Source of the DNA: Microscilla marina ATCC 23134
GTDB lineage: Bacteria; Bacteroidota; Bacteroidia; Cytophagales; Microscillaceae
Direction: 5' to 3'
Assembly (NCBI RefSeq): GCF_000169175.1
Contig: NZ_AAWS01000001.1
Location: 1 to 64,000 of the forward strand
Length of the DNA stretch: 64,000 nucleotides
The notes below the pieces were generated by a model. The model did no database searches. It was given only the letters and a program-made list of their open reading frames with translations, and was not told where the DNA came from. The position numbers and the translations under genes were made by a program. Below, piece by piece: positions 44,151 to 52,350 of the stretch. How positions within the stretch are numbered: position 1 is the first letter of the stretch; the number at the start of each line of letters is the position of its first letter.

Positions 44151-44700
44151 GGGCAATCCTTTATGGTTGCCCTAGCGTAGTAAATTTCATTGCTTGGCGC
44201 CCCATAGTATTTTGTCAAGTAAGTTTGGAGGCTTCCATTCATCCAAGCCTTCTACGGAAGGTTTTTAACAACCGACCCCGATTCCAGCACCTGAGGGTAT
44301 TTTTCAGTATTCCGAAAAACGAGCGTAGAAGGTTGTTCTTCGATTATTAATGACGCACTGTCTTTTGGTTGCTTGTGAAGACACCATAGCCGTCAGGCTA
44401 CTATTTTTTTACCCCCTGAAACATCTTTCAGTATCCTAATTTTGGCGATTCGATCAGCGTGTGGGGACACTCGCTGAGGCGGTGATGGTATTTTTAAGTG
44501 ATTTTTTTACTATGCTCCTCTTAGCCTGACGGCTATGGTGAAGACACAAGCCACGGCGTAAGTAGCCGTCTCCCCGTTTTTTAGCGTAGCTCCGAATCAA
44601 TGACTGGTGTCCTTTTACTATTGAGGAAGCGTGTCGCTTCCATTGCGTCAGATGGTGTTGCTCCTCAATGAAAGTAACAAACATTCTTCCATCCAAAGGC
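44151..44700. other. gene-free repeat region of the cargo island
   Basis: Open frames here do not look like proteins. The region holds a 159-bp element with 19-bp perfect inverted ends (44382-44400 and 44522-44540) and, near 44640-44700, another fragment of the block found at 41971 and 43681. The GC content and palindromes suggest a dumping ground for small repeats. Confidence 0.5.
44382..44540. repeat. 159-bp element with 19-bp perfect terminal inverted repeats
   Basis: CACCATAGCCGTCAGGCTA at 44382-44400 is mirrored by its exact complement at 44522-44540. The interior is noncoding. The word GAAGACAC adjoins each end in a way that could be a remnant of insertion. This is the only copy of this repeat that I found in the window. 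Confidence 0.55.
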
Positions 44701-45321
44701 TTAGCGGGGGTAAACCGTTCTAGAATATATTTTGCTAGACATTTGATACGCTGTGCCTCGTCTTTTTAGCATCAATTTTACTATAAACATAGAGTCTTTT
44801 CTGGAACCTATATCAGTATATTTTATGAAATATCTAAAAGTATTACTGACAGAATCAACCAATGTTAAGGTGTTTGCTGATTCATTTTTCCTGGCATGGG
44901 TTTTAAACATTATAAAAGATTGTAAACTGTCGCTTGGGTGAATTACTTGTAGGCTATTTGGAGCAAAAAAGAAACTTGTGGGCTCTTCCAAATTAGTAAT
45001 GCCTGTCCCATCAGAAAAATAATAGGTTTGTAACAGATTCAAGTAATTATGTTTGAAGGGGCGAATCAAAACTCTACAATTAGAATTATTAATGATGCTT
45101 AACTTTCCATAACGATTGTATCCTGCCAAATTAATCTTTTCTTGATTTTCTGTTGAAATGCCGATCTTTTTGATAAACTCACGAAGAAGTAAAACGTTCT
45201 TTTGCCATTTCAGCTCTACCAGGGTGTTTCTAGGTTGATTTTGCCTTGTATTGCAACTAAAAATGATAGACAAGATAGAAACACAACTTGTAATACGTGA
45301 AAAAAACTGCTTACTTGCCAT
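44701..45321 (-). CDS. lipoprotein coupled to the metallopeptidase gene, putative immunity protein, 206 aa
   Basis: I start it at the ATG at 45321 (MASKQFFSRITSCVSILSII), which gives a lipoprotein signal with lipobox SIIFSC; an upstream start at 45351 would spoil the signal. The ATG lies inside the last codons of the metallopeptidase gene (ATGGCAAGTAA, 11-base overlap), a typical arrangement for a coupled toxin-immunity pair. The mature part is beta-rich, 185 residues, of unknown family. A periplasm- or surface-facing lipoprotein could protect the cell against a metallopeptidase effector; that role is inference. Confidence 0.65.
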   Translation of the reverse strand: MASKQFFSRITSCVSILSIIFSCNTRQNQPRNTLVELKWQKNVLLLREFIKKIGISTENQEKINLAGYNRYGKLSIINNSNCRVLIRPFKHNYLNLLQTYYFSDGTGITNLEEPTSFFFAPNSLQVIHPSDSLQSFIMFKTHARKNESANTLTLVDSVSNTFRYFIKYTDIGSRKDSMFIVKLMLKRRGTAYQMSSKIYSRTVYPR

Positions 45322-46399
45322 GTTCTCTAAAGTAACGGTATAATAACACAACCTGCCCTATAGTCAAGCGTTCGTGTTTTTGTAATTTAGGTGATGGTAG
45401 TTCTCTTTTAGGATACCTTTCATAGGCACCATGAGAACTCATAAGGTAATTGTCATCTAATGCTTTATAATCTTTGTGTACATCATAATGTCCTCCAGGC
45501 ATATTACTTATTGCGAATCCTTCAAAATCAAATTTCCCGTTTGTATAAGCTGCATAACCTTTATAACCAGCTAATATAAATGTAGCATAAGTTAAGAATT
45601 GGTGTCCTGCTTCATGCGAAGCAAGCCAAGCCAAATCATATAAATAATTTCGCTTATCATTATATTCTAAACCTCCTTTAGATCTATTGGCGTTTGATGA
45701 GACGAATTTTATTGAATTATTATATCCTTCTACTTTTTCCTTACTATTGGGGTCTCTCCATTTCAGGAATTTAGCTTCATTATCTATTGTTGCATCAGTT
45801 ATTTTAATTTCTACTATTGCATCAATTTTACGAAACTTTCTTTTTTTTCTATTACTTGCGCTTATTACCTTCACCTTAATGCCTAGTTTTGCTACTGCTT
45901 CATATTTTTTATCATTTTTATCAAAGATTTCTTGCATATACTTTGCAATGATTCTCATTTGATATGAAGCGATCGGGTATTCTTTTGTTTTGTCAGTCCA
46001 AATATAAATAGTTGGAGGTTGTTTATAAGGTGAGTCTACCAAAGCCCTCGCCCCCATCACATCCGCCTCTTTCTCTAGCGCCGCATCATTATTCACAGGC
46101 AAGCCTTTGCTTAAAGTGTCAGTAGGGGCTACCCGTCCTTGTTTTTGCTGCACCACATGCCAGGCTTCGTGGGGCAGGTGGCGTTCTTGCCCTGGACCAA
46201 GCTCTATTTGGTTGCCACGCGCATAAGCCAGGGCACCAGTTTCAAAATCCCGATTTTTCTTCGGGGCAAGATGCTTCCTCGAAAAAAGGCACAAGCGAGG
46301 GGGGGGGGGTATTTTCATTACATTAGCTGGCGCAAGTCTCCAGACTTGTGTCCCACGTAGCCAATTCAAGCTCAATGATTTTGTTTTTTGCAAAAACAT
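45311..46399 (-). CDS. DUF4157 eCIS-associated protein with second HEXXH metallopeptidase domain, 5' truncated
   Basis: Residues 54-120 of the open frame are the C-terminal half of the DUF4157 (eCIS core) domain: GALAYARGNQIELGPGQERH, then LPHEAWHVVQQKQGRV with zinc motif HEAWH (77-81) and DAALEKEADVMGARAL. A second zinc motif, HEAGH (262-266), lies in WLASHEAGHQFLTYATF, followed by NLMSSHGAYERYP-like residues (actual NYLMSSHGAYERYPKR), typical of a toxin metallopeptidase. DUF4157 is strongly linked to eCIS cargo. The first 53 residues come from inserted repeat DNA, so the native start is lost; an 11-base G run lies within them. It may be expressed from within the repeat or be dead. Confidence 0.65.
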   Translation of the reverse strand: MFLQKTKSLSLNWLRGTQVWRLAPANVMKIPPPPRLCLFSRKHLAPKKNRDFETGALAYARGNQIELGPGQERHLPHEAWHVVQQKQGRVAPTDTLSKGLPVNNDAALEKEADVMGARALVDSPYKQPPTIYIWTDKTKEYPIASYQMRIIAKYMQEIFDKNDKKYEAVAKLGIKVKVISASNRKKRKFRKIDAIVEIKITDATIDNEAKFLKWRDPNSKEKVEGYNNSIKFVSSNANRSKGGLEYNDKRNYLYDLAWLASHEAGHQFLTYATFILAGYKGYAAYTNGKFDFEGFAISNMPGGHYDVHKDYKALDDNYLMSSHGAYERYPKRELPSPKLQKHERLTIGQVVLLYRYFREHGK

Positions 46400-46485
46400 G
46401 GAAGTTTCAAAATCCCGATTTTTCTTCGGGGCAAGATGCTTTCTCTAAAAAAAGGCACAAGCGAGGGACGCTTGCGCCAGGTGGT
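46241..46485. repeat. family C repeat, one partial and one full copy, interrupting the DUF4157 gene
   Basis: The partial copy (46241-46318) starts exactly at TTTCAAAATCCCGATTTTTC, joined to DUF4157 coding sequence at 46240/46241. A full copy follows at 46319-46485. Sequence is nearly identical to 43818-44150. Between them is a run of 11 G (46299-46309), where other copies have GAGGGACGC. Confidence 0.85.
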
Positions 46486-46495
46486 GGTGGGGTAA

Positions 46496-48325
46496 TTATT
46501 TATTCATTTTGCAAGGCCTTGGCTTTGAATTCATTACCTTTTTGTTTTTTATTGCATTTAAAAGAGCTTTTTTATCTAGCACTTTGTTTAGTGCCTTTTT
46601 AGCAATCATGTCTGGATGCGGTGGAGGAACATTCTGGGGATTACTGAGGACACTAGTAAATGGTGTAAAGGTGTGTACGGTTACTTTGCTTTCCCCTGTA
46701 CCAATAGTTCTAACTGATGAGATTAAAGGAATTTCTATGTTTCCTTCTTGCTTACAAAAAGCTCTAAAGGTATCTCCGTCAACTCCTATATAGGTTAAAA
46801 AGGCATTCATGATAGCACCATAAGGGTGTAGTCCAGCAACGGTTGATACTACATCAAAGAAAAGGTTTTCAGGTTTGCCTACATACCGCCCGTCTTTTAT
46901 ATCTACAAAGAGTTTAGTGAATGCGGCAATAGTAGCAGCTTTATTAAATGCTTTAAGCCCTTTATCTAAAATTTTAATTAATTTACTGTAGTTTCCTTGA
47001 CCCAATTTTGATTTTAAAAAATCATTTACCTTGTTATTCTCACCCATTTTTTTTCGGGTAATATCTATTAAAGCGAGGGCTCCACCTGTGTAATTTAACA
47101 CTTTACCAATTTTGGCACTTTGTTCGTCAGTTAATATTTTAGATGGATCATTTTTCTTTTTATTAGTTTTACGCTTTTTATTTGAGTTGTGATCATTAGA
47201 ATGAAAGTCAGGCACAATGATATAAATAGGAGAATTTGGTAAAAATCCATCAATTTTTCCTTGGGAATTGAGTTTTAAGTTATTTACTTCTAACATTGCA
47301 AGAACTAACCCATGTACCAAATTATAATAACTTTGCTCAGTATACATTGAAGCACAATTCCCCCAATATTTGTGCATGATTTTCCAAAGATTATCTCCTT
47401 TATTTGCTACATAAGCTGTATATTTAGAATATTTATTTAAGAGAATGTCTACGTTTTCGGGACTCAATGTATGTGTTCCAAACTTGCTTCGTGTATGTTT
47501 AACTACTTGAGTTGTTTTGTTTCCAGGCTTTATTTTCTCTCTTGTTTTTTGTGAATATGTACTACCAGGAACAGCAAGTACAGCTCCTGCTTTTAAATTT
47601 AGGTCAACGATTGTAGCTAGGCTTATTTTATATTTTTGTGCTAGAGCCTCTGCAGTAGTATCCTTAGTAAGTTTTAAGGTGATTGTTCCAAACGGCTGTG
47701 GTATTCTAATTTCATCACCAGCCTTAAAAAGCTGGAGTTGCAAGTTAGCATTCATATTAATGAGTAAATCAGTCGTAATATTATAACGACTCGCTATTCC
47801 CCCTAAGCCCTCTTGTTCAATAGTTTTATAAAAGTCTATAGCTTGAACATTTAATCTAGCAAGTTTCACATGTCTTCCTTCTCGTTCAAAGTTCACTACT
47901 ATAGTTTCGCCAGGAACAAACTTTTTTTCTAACTTTTGATGTAGTTTCATAAAGCTTGATGCCATAGAGCTATTTCCATAGTATCGTTTACTCAAGCCAG
48001 TATAAGTATTGCCTGCTACTATCGTATGTTGGCCATCGTAAGGATTATAATTTCCATAATTGTTGTATTCTTTTCCATCTACAGTATATGTTTCTCCTCC
48101 TCTATCCTTAAATACTCCCCTATAGCTTTTTCCCTTCCTCCGCAAACTACCCGCCCTAGCAAAATTATTCCCAAACTTGGCTTGCAAGGGTTGAGGGTTG
48201 TCTGCCGCTTGAATGCCATACTTAGGTGGCTTTATCGAGCGAGCTTTCGATTTGTCAAAAGGCGTAAGGTTTGAGCTGGTACTCGTTTTTTTGGGAGTAG
48301 GCTCTTTGGTAGTAGATGGTCTCAT
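46496..48325 (-). CDS. multi-LysM protein, candidate eCIS cargo, 609 aa
   Basis: The leader MRPSTTKEPTPKKTSTSSNL, then LTPFDKSKARSIKPPKYGIQ, is disordered, basic and Ser/Thr/Pro-rich. It is duplicated in the remnant at 43320-43490. Four LysM-like units follow near residues 95-145, 165-210, 210-255 and 310-380 (for example HTIVAGNTYTGLSKRYYGN and YVANKGDNLWKIMHKYWGN). A Lys/Asn-rich linker (about 385-405) leads to a C-terminal domain with hydrophobic helices (LNYTGGALALIDI, AATIAAFTKLFVDI). LysM units bind peptidoglycan or link to baseplate hubs, so this may be a cargo or adaptor of the injection system. No catalytic motif was found. It has no signal peptide. Confidence 0.7.
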   Translation of the reverse strand: MRPSTTKEPTPKKTSTSSNLTPFDKSKARSIKPPKYGIQAADNPQPLQAKFGNNFARAGSLRRKGKSYRGVFKDRGGETYTVDGKEYNNYGNYNPYDGQHTIVAGNTYTGLSKRYYGNSSMASSFMKLHQKLEKKFVPGETIVVNFEREGRHVKLARLNVQAIDFYKTIEQEGLGGIASRYNITTDLLINMNANLQLQLFKAGDEIRIPQPFGTITLKLTKDTTAEALAQKYKISLATIVDLNLKAGAVLAVPGSTYSQKTREKIKPGNKTTQVVKHTRSKFGTHTLSPENVDILLNKYSKYTAYVANKGDNLWKIMHKYWGNCASMYTEQSYYNLVHGLVLAMLEVNNLKLNSQGKIDGFLPNSPIYIIVPDFHSNDHNSNKKRKTNKKKNDPSKILTDEQSAKIGKVLNYTGGALALIDITRKKMGENNKVNDFLKSKLGQGNYSKLIKILDKGLKAFNKAATIAAFTKLFVDIKDGRYVGKPENLFFDVVSTVAGLHPYGAIMNAFLTYIGVDGDTFRAFCKQEGNIEIPLISSVRTIGTGESKVTVHTFTPFTSVLSNPQNVPPPHPDMIAKKALNKVLDKKALLNAIKNKKVMNSKPRPCKMNK

Positions 48326-48713
48326 AGAGCGTAAGATTGGATTGGGTTTGATACTGGCTTTAAGTTAGCAGTTTTTTTAGACATTTCAGGGTTTTTCAAG
48401 GCTTTTTTTATGAGGGAAGGTTGGGAGATTTACAGCCTTAGGTGCCAACGTTACAAGTCGCAAGTAATTAGCCCAGCACCAGCGTAGCTATAGTGGACTG
48501 TTGCCTGAAGTACATATTTGCAAATATGATAGTAAGGCGGTGTTTCAGTTTAAACCAATGCTTTGAGCCTGGTAACTGAACTTGCCAGAGGGAGGGGGGA
48601 GGCTTGCGTGAGCGAATAAAAAAATCCGAAAAACTTCCGTGGCATGTATCAATCTTTGGTATATTGAATTGATAAAAATACTTCATCCAAATACAAAATA
48701 CTGAACATTCGTT
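48326..48713. other. intergenic region between divergent cargo and nuclease genes
   Basis: No gene. It must hold divergent promoters. TTTG at 48653-48656 with TACTTCAT twenty bases downstream is a weak candidate for the plus-strand gene. Otherwise I see only short repeat words, such as ACCAGCGTAGCTATAGTGG near 48477. Confidence 0.35.
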
Positions 48714-49529
48714 ATGGACAACTATAAAGATACCCTCGTGGTGTTGATGAACAACCAGGCAGATTTTGACATAGCCAAAACCCAGGGCTGGTACCGCATT
48801 CCAGTACGCCACACCCCCTCCATTGTCAAAGAAGGGCAGCTCAAGTTCATTGCCTTTTATTTTACCAAAGCCTTTGGCAACGACAAATACACCATCAAGT
48901 GGTTTGCCGAAGTAAACGACATTGGTCTGGCAAAACGCACCGAACTTTTTCCGGACGAAACGCCCAACAGCAAAACCAAAAAACAATACTACAAAATATC
49001 GTTTTCGGCCCCCAATGTACTCTATAGACCTATAGTAAGCGCCCGCCCCCGACGTTTGTTGTTTGTGCCTACTACCTCTTACAAGCTCTTCAACGCCCTG
49101 GAGTTCAACGATATATTTGACAATAGTTTGTTGGAAGAAAAGGTCTGGAAGGCATTCTTGAAGCGGCAAATCTATGTAGAGCGCCAATTTAGGGTAGATA
49201 TCAACCCCCAGGGTAGCCAATCGTACCACCTCGATTTTGCTATATTTTGCAAGCGAAAAAACATAGGGGTAGAGTGTGTCATGCCTGCCAATGCCACCCA
49301 GTTTACCAACGAAGAGATAGCACAATACCGCCAAGCCAAAAACACCCTCGAAAACCTGGGCTGGTCTATGTATTACCTTACGCCCAATCAGGTAGACCAA
49401 AAGCTCGACGAAATATTTGCCGGTTTTAAAACCAAAATTATTGAATATGGAGGACTCAAACCCCCTGAATATGGTTTTAAGTACCTGAACCCAAACAACG
49501 ACAACCAGTTAGACCTGGAGCTGTTCTAG
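48714..49529 (+). CDS. DUF559-like endonuclease-fold protein, 271 aa
   Basis: Residues about 150-235 match the very-short-patch-repair/DUF559 type of PD-(D/E)XK fold: LKRQIYVERQFRVDI, then YHLDFAIFCKRKNIGVEC (acidic residues in HLDFAI and GVEC) and YRQAKNTLENLGWSMYYLTPNQV. The first 140 residues form an unknown basic domain beginning DTLVVLMNNQADFDIAKTQGWYRIP. No partner restriction or methylase gene is near. It starts the block of ordinary genes to the right of the cargo island. The catalytic Lys is not certain, so activity is open. Confidence 0.6.
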   Translation: MDNYKDTLVVLMNNQADFDIAKTQGWYRIPVRHTPSIVKEGQLKFIAFYFTKAFGNDKYTIKWFAEVNDIGLAKRTELFPDETPNSKTKKQYYKISFSAPNVLYRPIVSARPRRLLFVPTTSYKLFNALEFNDIFDNSLLEEKVWKAFLKRQIYVERQFRVDINPQGSQSYHLDFAIFCKRKNIGVECVMPANATQFTNEEIAQYRQAKNTLENLGWSMYYLTPNQVDQKLDEIFAGFKTKIIEYGGLKPPEYGFKYLNPNNDNQLDLELF

Positions 49530-49549
49530 CAGTGGGGCAAACGGTGAGT

Positions 49550-50083
49550 TTACCACCCCATGCGTGCCCGCAACGAAGTAATGTGCGCCACGTGGTGTTT
49601 GCCGTGCCAGGCATAAGTAGCCACCGCCTCGTGTAGGCTTACCTGTTGTTGGGTGGCAGGGTGCACAAAGGCTTTGTGGAGGTCGTTGGGGGTGAGGGCA
49701 CGAAGCAATACTACCCAACGCTGGTGCAAGGCATCGAGCAACTGTAGCGACACCTCAATGGGCATTGTTTGGTGGTAGTCGAGGGCTGCCCAGGCTTTTT
49801 CGTCATAAGCCTTGATAGTAGGGGTGGGTTCGGTCAGTGTCCAGTGAAAACGTACATAACTATTCATGTGGCTATCGGCTACATGGTGTACCAACTGGCG
49901 TACTGTCCAACCTTCGGGGCGGTAAGGAGTGTCTAGCTGAGTTGCTTGCAGGTCTTGGGTAGCAGCCCGCATTTGCTTAGGCAAATCAGCTATTTCGGCA
50001 ATACACTGGGCGAAGTGCGCTTGAGACATGGGGTCGGGTACAATGCATTGCCCAATGGGATAACTAAGGTTGGTAGTTGTCAT
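49550..50083 (-). CDS. YfiT/DinB-family metal-dependent protein, 177 aa
   Basis: Close to the YfiT group of the DinB superfamily: YPIGQCIVPDPMSQ, TQLDTPYRPEGWTVRQLVHH, VADSHMNSYVRFHWTLTE, ALHQRWVVLLRALTP and a C-terminal AWHGKHHVAHITSLRARMGW. The three histidines in VHHVADSH and HGKHHVAH positions form the nickel/zinc site of the four-helix bundle. Members are thiol transferases (bacillithiol or similar) or uncharacterised hydrolases, so the substrate is not known. Full length for the family. It converges with the DUF559-like gene, with only 20 bases between them. Confidence 0.88.
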   Translation of the reverse strand: MTTTNLSYPIGQCIVPDPMSQAHFAQCIAEIADLPKQMRAATQDLQATQLDTPYRPEGWTVRQLVHHVADSHMNSYVRFHWTLTEPTPTIKAYDEKAWAALDYHQTMPIEVSLQLLDALHQRWVVLLRALTPNDLHKAFVHPATQQQVSLHEAVATYAWHGKHHVAHITSLRARMGW

Positions 50084-50166
50084 CAGTGATCAGGTTTTAT
50101 TTTTCTTCAATAATACACAAAATTGAAAGCTGCTTACTCTAAAGCTAAATATAATGTCTAAAAGGT

Positions 50167-50595
50167 TTAGCGCTTACCTTTGCCAAAGGCGATGCTGAGT
50201 TGTGCCAGATTGATAATCAATAAAAGCAGAGGAGTGAGCTTGAAAAAAAACAAGAGTTTTACAGTCCAGGTTTGGTCAAAAAAATACAAGCGCCATTCAC
50301 GCAGGGTTTTAAAAACTACCTGAAGCTCAAAGCCTAGCAGTAGGATAATGAACACGCTCCAGGCAATCATATAGACCAATATAAGCCCCATGGCGGCAAA
50401 CCCTCTGCTGAGCCCTTTTTTGCGGCGTATATACAACCACCCAACCAAAACCCCCAAGCCTAACAATGTTCCAGTAATTGTGAAAAACAAGGGACGTTGC
50501 CTGTCGAGAAAAAGAGCTGCAAATGCCAAGACGTATATTGAACTAAATACGAGTAGGCGGTAAAGAGACGCAAGCTCATTGGTAGCTTTTTTCAT
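50167..50595 (-). CDS. membrane protein, 142 aa, unknown function
   Basis: Four hydrophobic segments, at about residues 12-30, 34-53, 66-90 and 112-134, separated by short basic loops (IRRKKGLSRG, KTLREWRLYFFDQTWTVK). An integral inner-membrane protein with no motif I recognise. It stands alone between the YfiT gene and the gliding-type surface protein gene, all on the minus strand, and could share a transcript with the YfiT gene 83 bases downstream. Confidence 0.6.
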   Translation of the reverse strand: MKKATNELASLYRLLVFSSIYVLAFAALFLDRQRPLFFTITGTLLGLGVLVGWLYIRRKKGLSRGFAAMGLILVYMIAWSVFIILLLGFELQVVFKTLREWRLYFFDQTWTVKLLFFFKLTPLLLLIINLAQLSIAFGKGKR

Positions 50596-50703
50596 AGAAT
50601 AGTGATGACTTATTTGTCCATATGCCCTTTTTAGGAAGTGCTCTAGAATGGTTAAATGCCCTTTGCACTGCCAAAGAGCAATGCAAAGAACCTTGTCTTA
50701 CTA

Positions 50704-52350
50704 CTACTTTCTTAAAGTAACTGTACCCTTGTATTTGACCGATTTAAAATCGATATGGTAGTAATATATGCCGGGGATGGCGTTGCCACCGCTCCATTCA
50801 AAATTGCGGTCTTTGCTGCGAAATACCCGCCTGCCCCAACGATTGAAAATGTCTATTTGCCGAAACTGATACTTACAATTTTCATTGGGCAAGTTGGGCA
50901 TTTTAAACACATCATTTTTGCCATCGTTGTTAGGGGTAAATACATTGGCAGGCAAAAACTGATCGAGCACTACTACCTTGTCTTTTATGATAAGTTTTAC
51001 CGTGAGAGTATCTTGGTTGCTGTTACATTTAAGCTTTTCGGTAATGATAAAATCAATCATATACTCGTTGACCGAGTCAGGAACAGCAACGCAACTGGTA
51101 GTCCACGAAAAATCGCCCGAAATATTGCCTTTGCCCAATATGGGATTAAAATTGATGCCAAGAGCAGCAAGGTCAAATCCTCGCCCTACTGCTTCTATAC
51201 ACAGGCTGTCGTTGTCTATGTCTACCCCCAACAAGCTAAAACCAATCACATCTTCTACTGTTACCGTGGTGCTGTTGCCTGTCAGGTTGCTGCTGAGGTT
51301 GGGTGGGTTATTGGCGGGACGCCGGGCTATGAGCGTAAGCCTGATGGTATCACGTTTGGGGAGCACACAGCCATCGTCAGAGGCAATTACGTCAAATATA
51401 AACGGCGTATTGGTAGCATCGGTAGCGAGGCATTCAGGCCAACAGAGGTCAAAGCTGAGCGAGTCGTTGGGGTTGCTGTTGGTTTGCAATGCATTGTTAA
51501 ATATGGCGTCTCTGAGTTGAAAATTGATGGGGTTGACTGACACAGAGATTTGTTGCCCAAAGTCAGGGTCGCGTACAAATACATCCAAACACCTTTCTTT
51601 TTCCAAATCAATGTAAATGGTATCACTGCTTGAATAATAGTTTACTTCCCCCTTTTCTCTGACAAACACTGCAGGCGATTGGTTGGTAGGGCAGTCGATT
51701 ACCAAAATCTGAAAATCCCGGCGAACCCTCCCTATGACTACTCCATTGCGGATTTCTTCGCATAATACTGAGAAAACAAATAAACCGAGCTTGTCTGGAG
51801 TAACCGTAATGCGCCCGTTGGCGTCTATAGCCATACCTGGGGCAATGGCATTGGTAGCATTTACGCCAAGTTGCCAACTTACATTGCTGTAGGGTGCCGG
51901 AAACGAACTATTTTCTAATACAGGTTGGTTTACATCGGTATTGCCTGCCAAAGGGGTCACAAAGGAATAACGCAATTGGTCGCCATCAGGGTCAGCAGCG
52001 CCAAACTCAAAAGTAAAAGGTTGGTTAATGCAGGCATAGTCTCCTTTGAGCGTAAAAAACTCAGGCGAAGAGTTGATAAACTGGGTGGCGTTTCTGACTA
52101 CCGCCGGAAACTCCATATAAAACACATTGCCTGTGCCACCGGGGTTGTTGATATTGGTAATGATATTATTGCGGCAGCAACGCTCCCATACTACATAGTA
52201 GCCCCTGGCATCGTCAAATACATTGGCAGAGAGCTCTAAGTTGGCACCATAAATTATTTTGCGGGTAACCAATTGCCCAATAGAACACTCAGGGTTGGTA
52301 TAAGGTACGTTTTGATCTTCTAGTTTTTCTAGCAGTACCCTCCCCATTAA
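50704..52350 (-). pseudogene. gliding-motility/T9SS surface protein, C-terminal fragment (gene split by insertion sequence)
   Basis: Continuation of the gene whose 5' end is at 54039. The fragment, from LMGRVLLEKLEDQNVPYTNP to the end, is about 549 residues. It contains cadherin/PKD-like repeats (GAADPDGDQLRYSFVTPLAG, then similar strands). It ends with a gliding-associated type-B C-terminal domain: ANVFTPNNDGKNDVFKMP, IFNRWGRRVFRS, WSGGNAIPGIYYYHIDF. Such domains direct export by the type IX system and surface attachment. Removing the insertion sequence and one ATTAA copy restores the frame (SNT-LMGR). Without its signal peptide this half cannot be exported. Confidence 0.85.

Noticed and set aside
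44102-44350. 82-codon plus-strand frame in the cargo island
   Set aside because: It begins inside a family C repeat and shows no protein family character.
43420-44696. Minus-strand frames beginning MDRRKFVTF and MDGRMFVTF that look like paralogous small proteins
   Set aside because: The similarity comes from the dispersed palindromic repeat; the frames diverge and contain no conserved domain.
43818-46485. CRISPR-like array because of regularly repeated sequence
   Set aside because: Repeats are 168 bp, few, and tandem or scattered without unique spacers; no cas genes, and the Cas4-like nuclease at 14278 is not adjacent.
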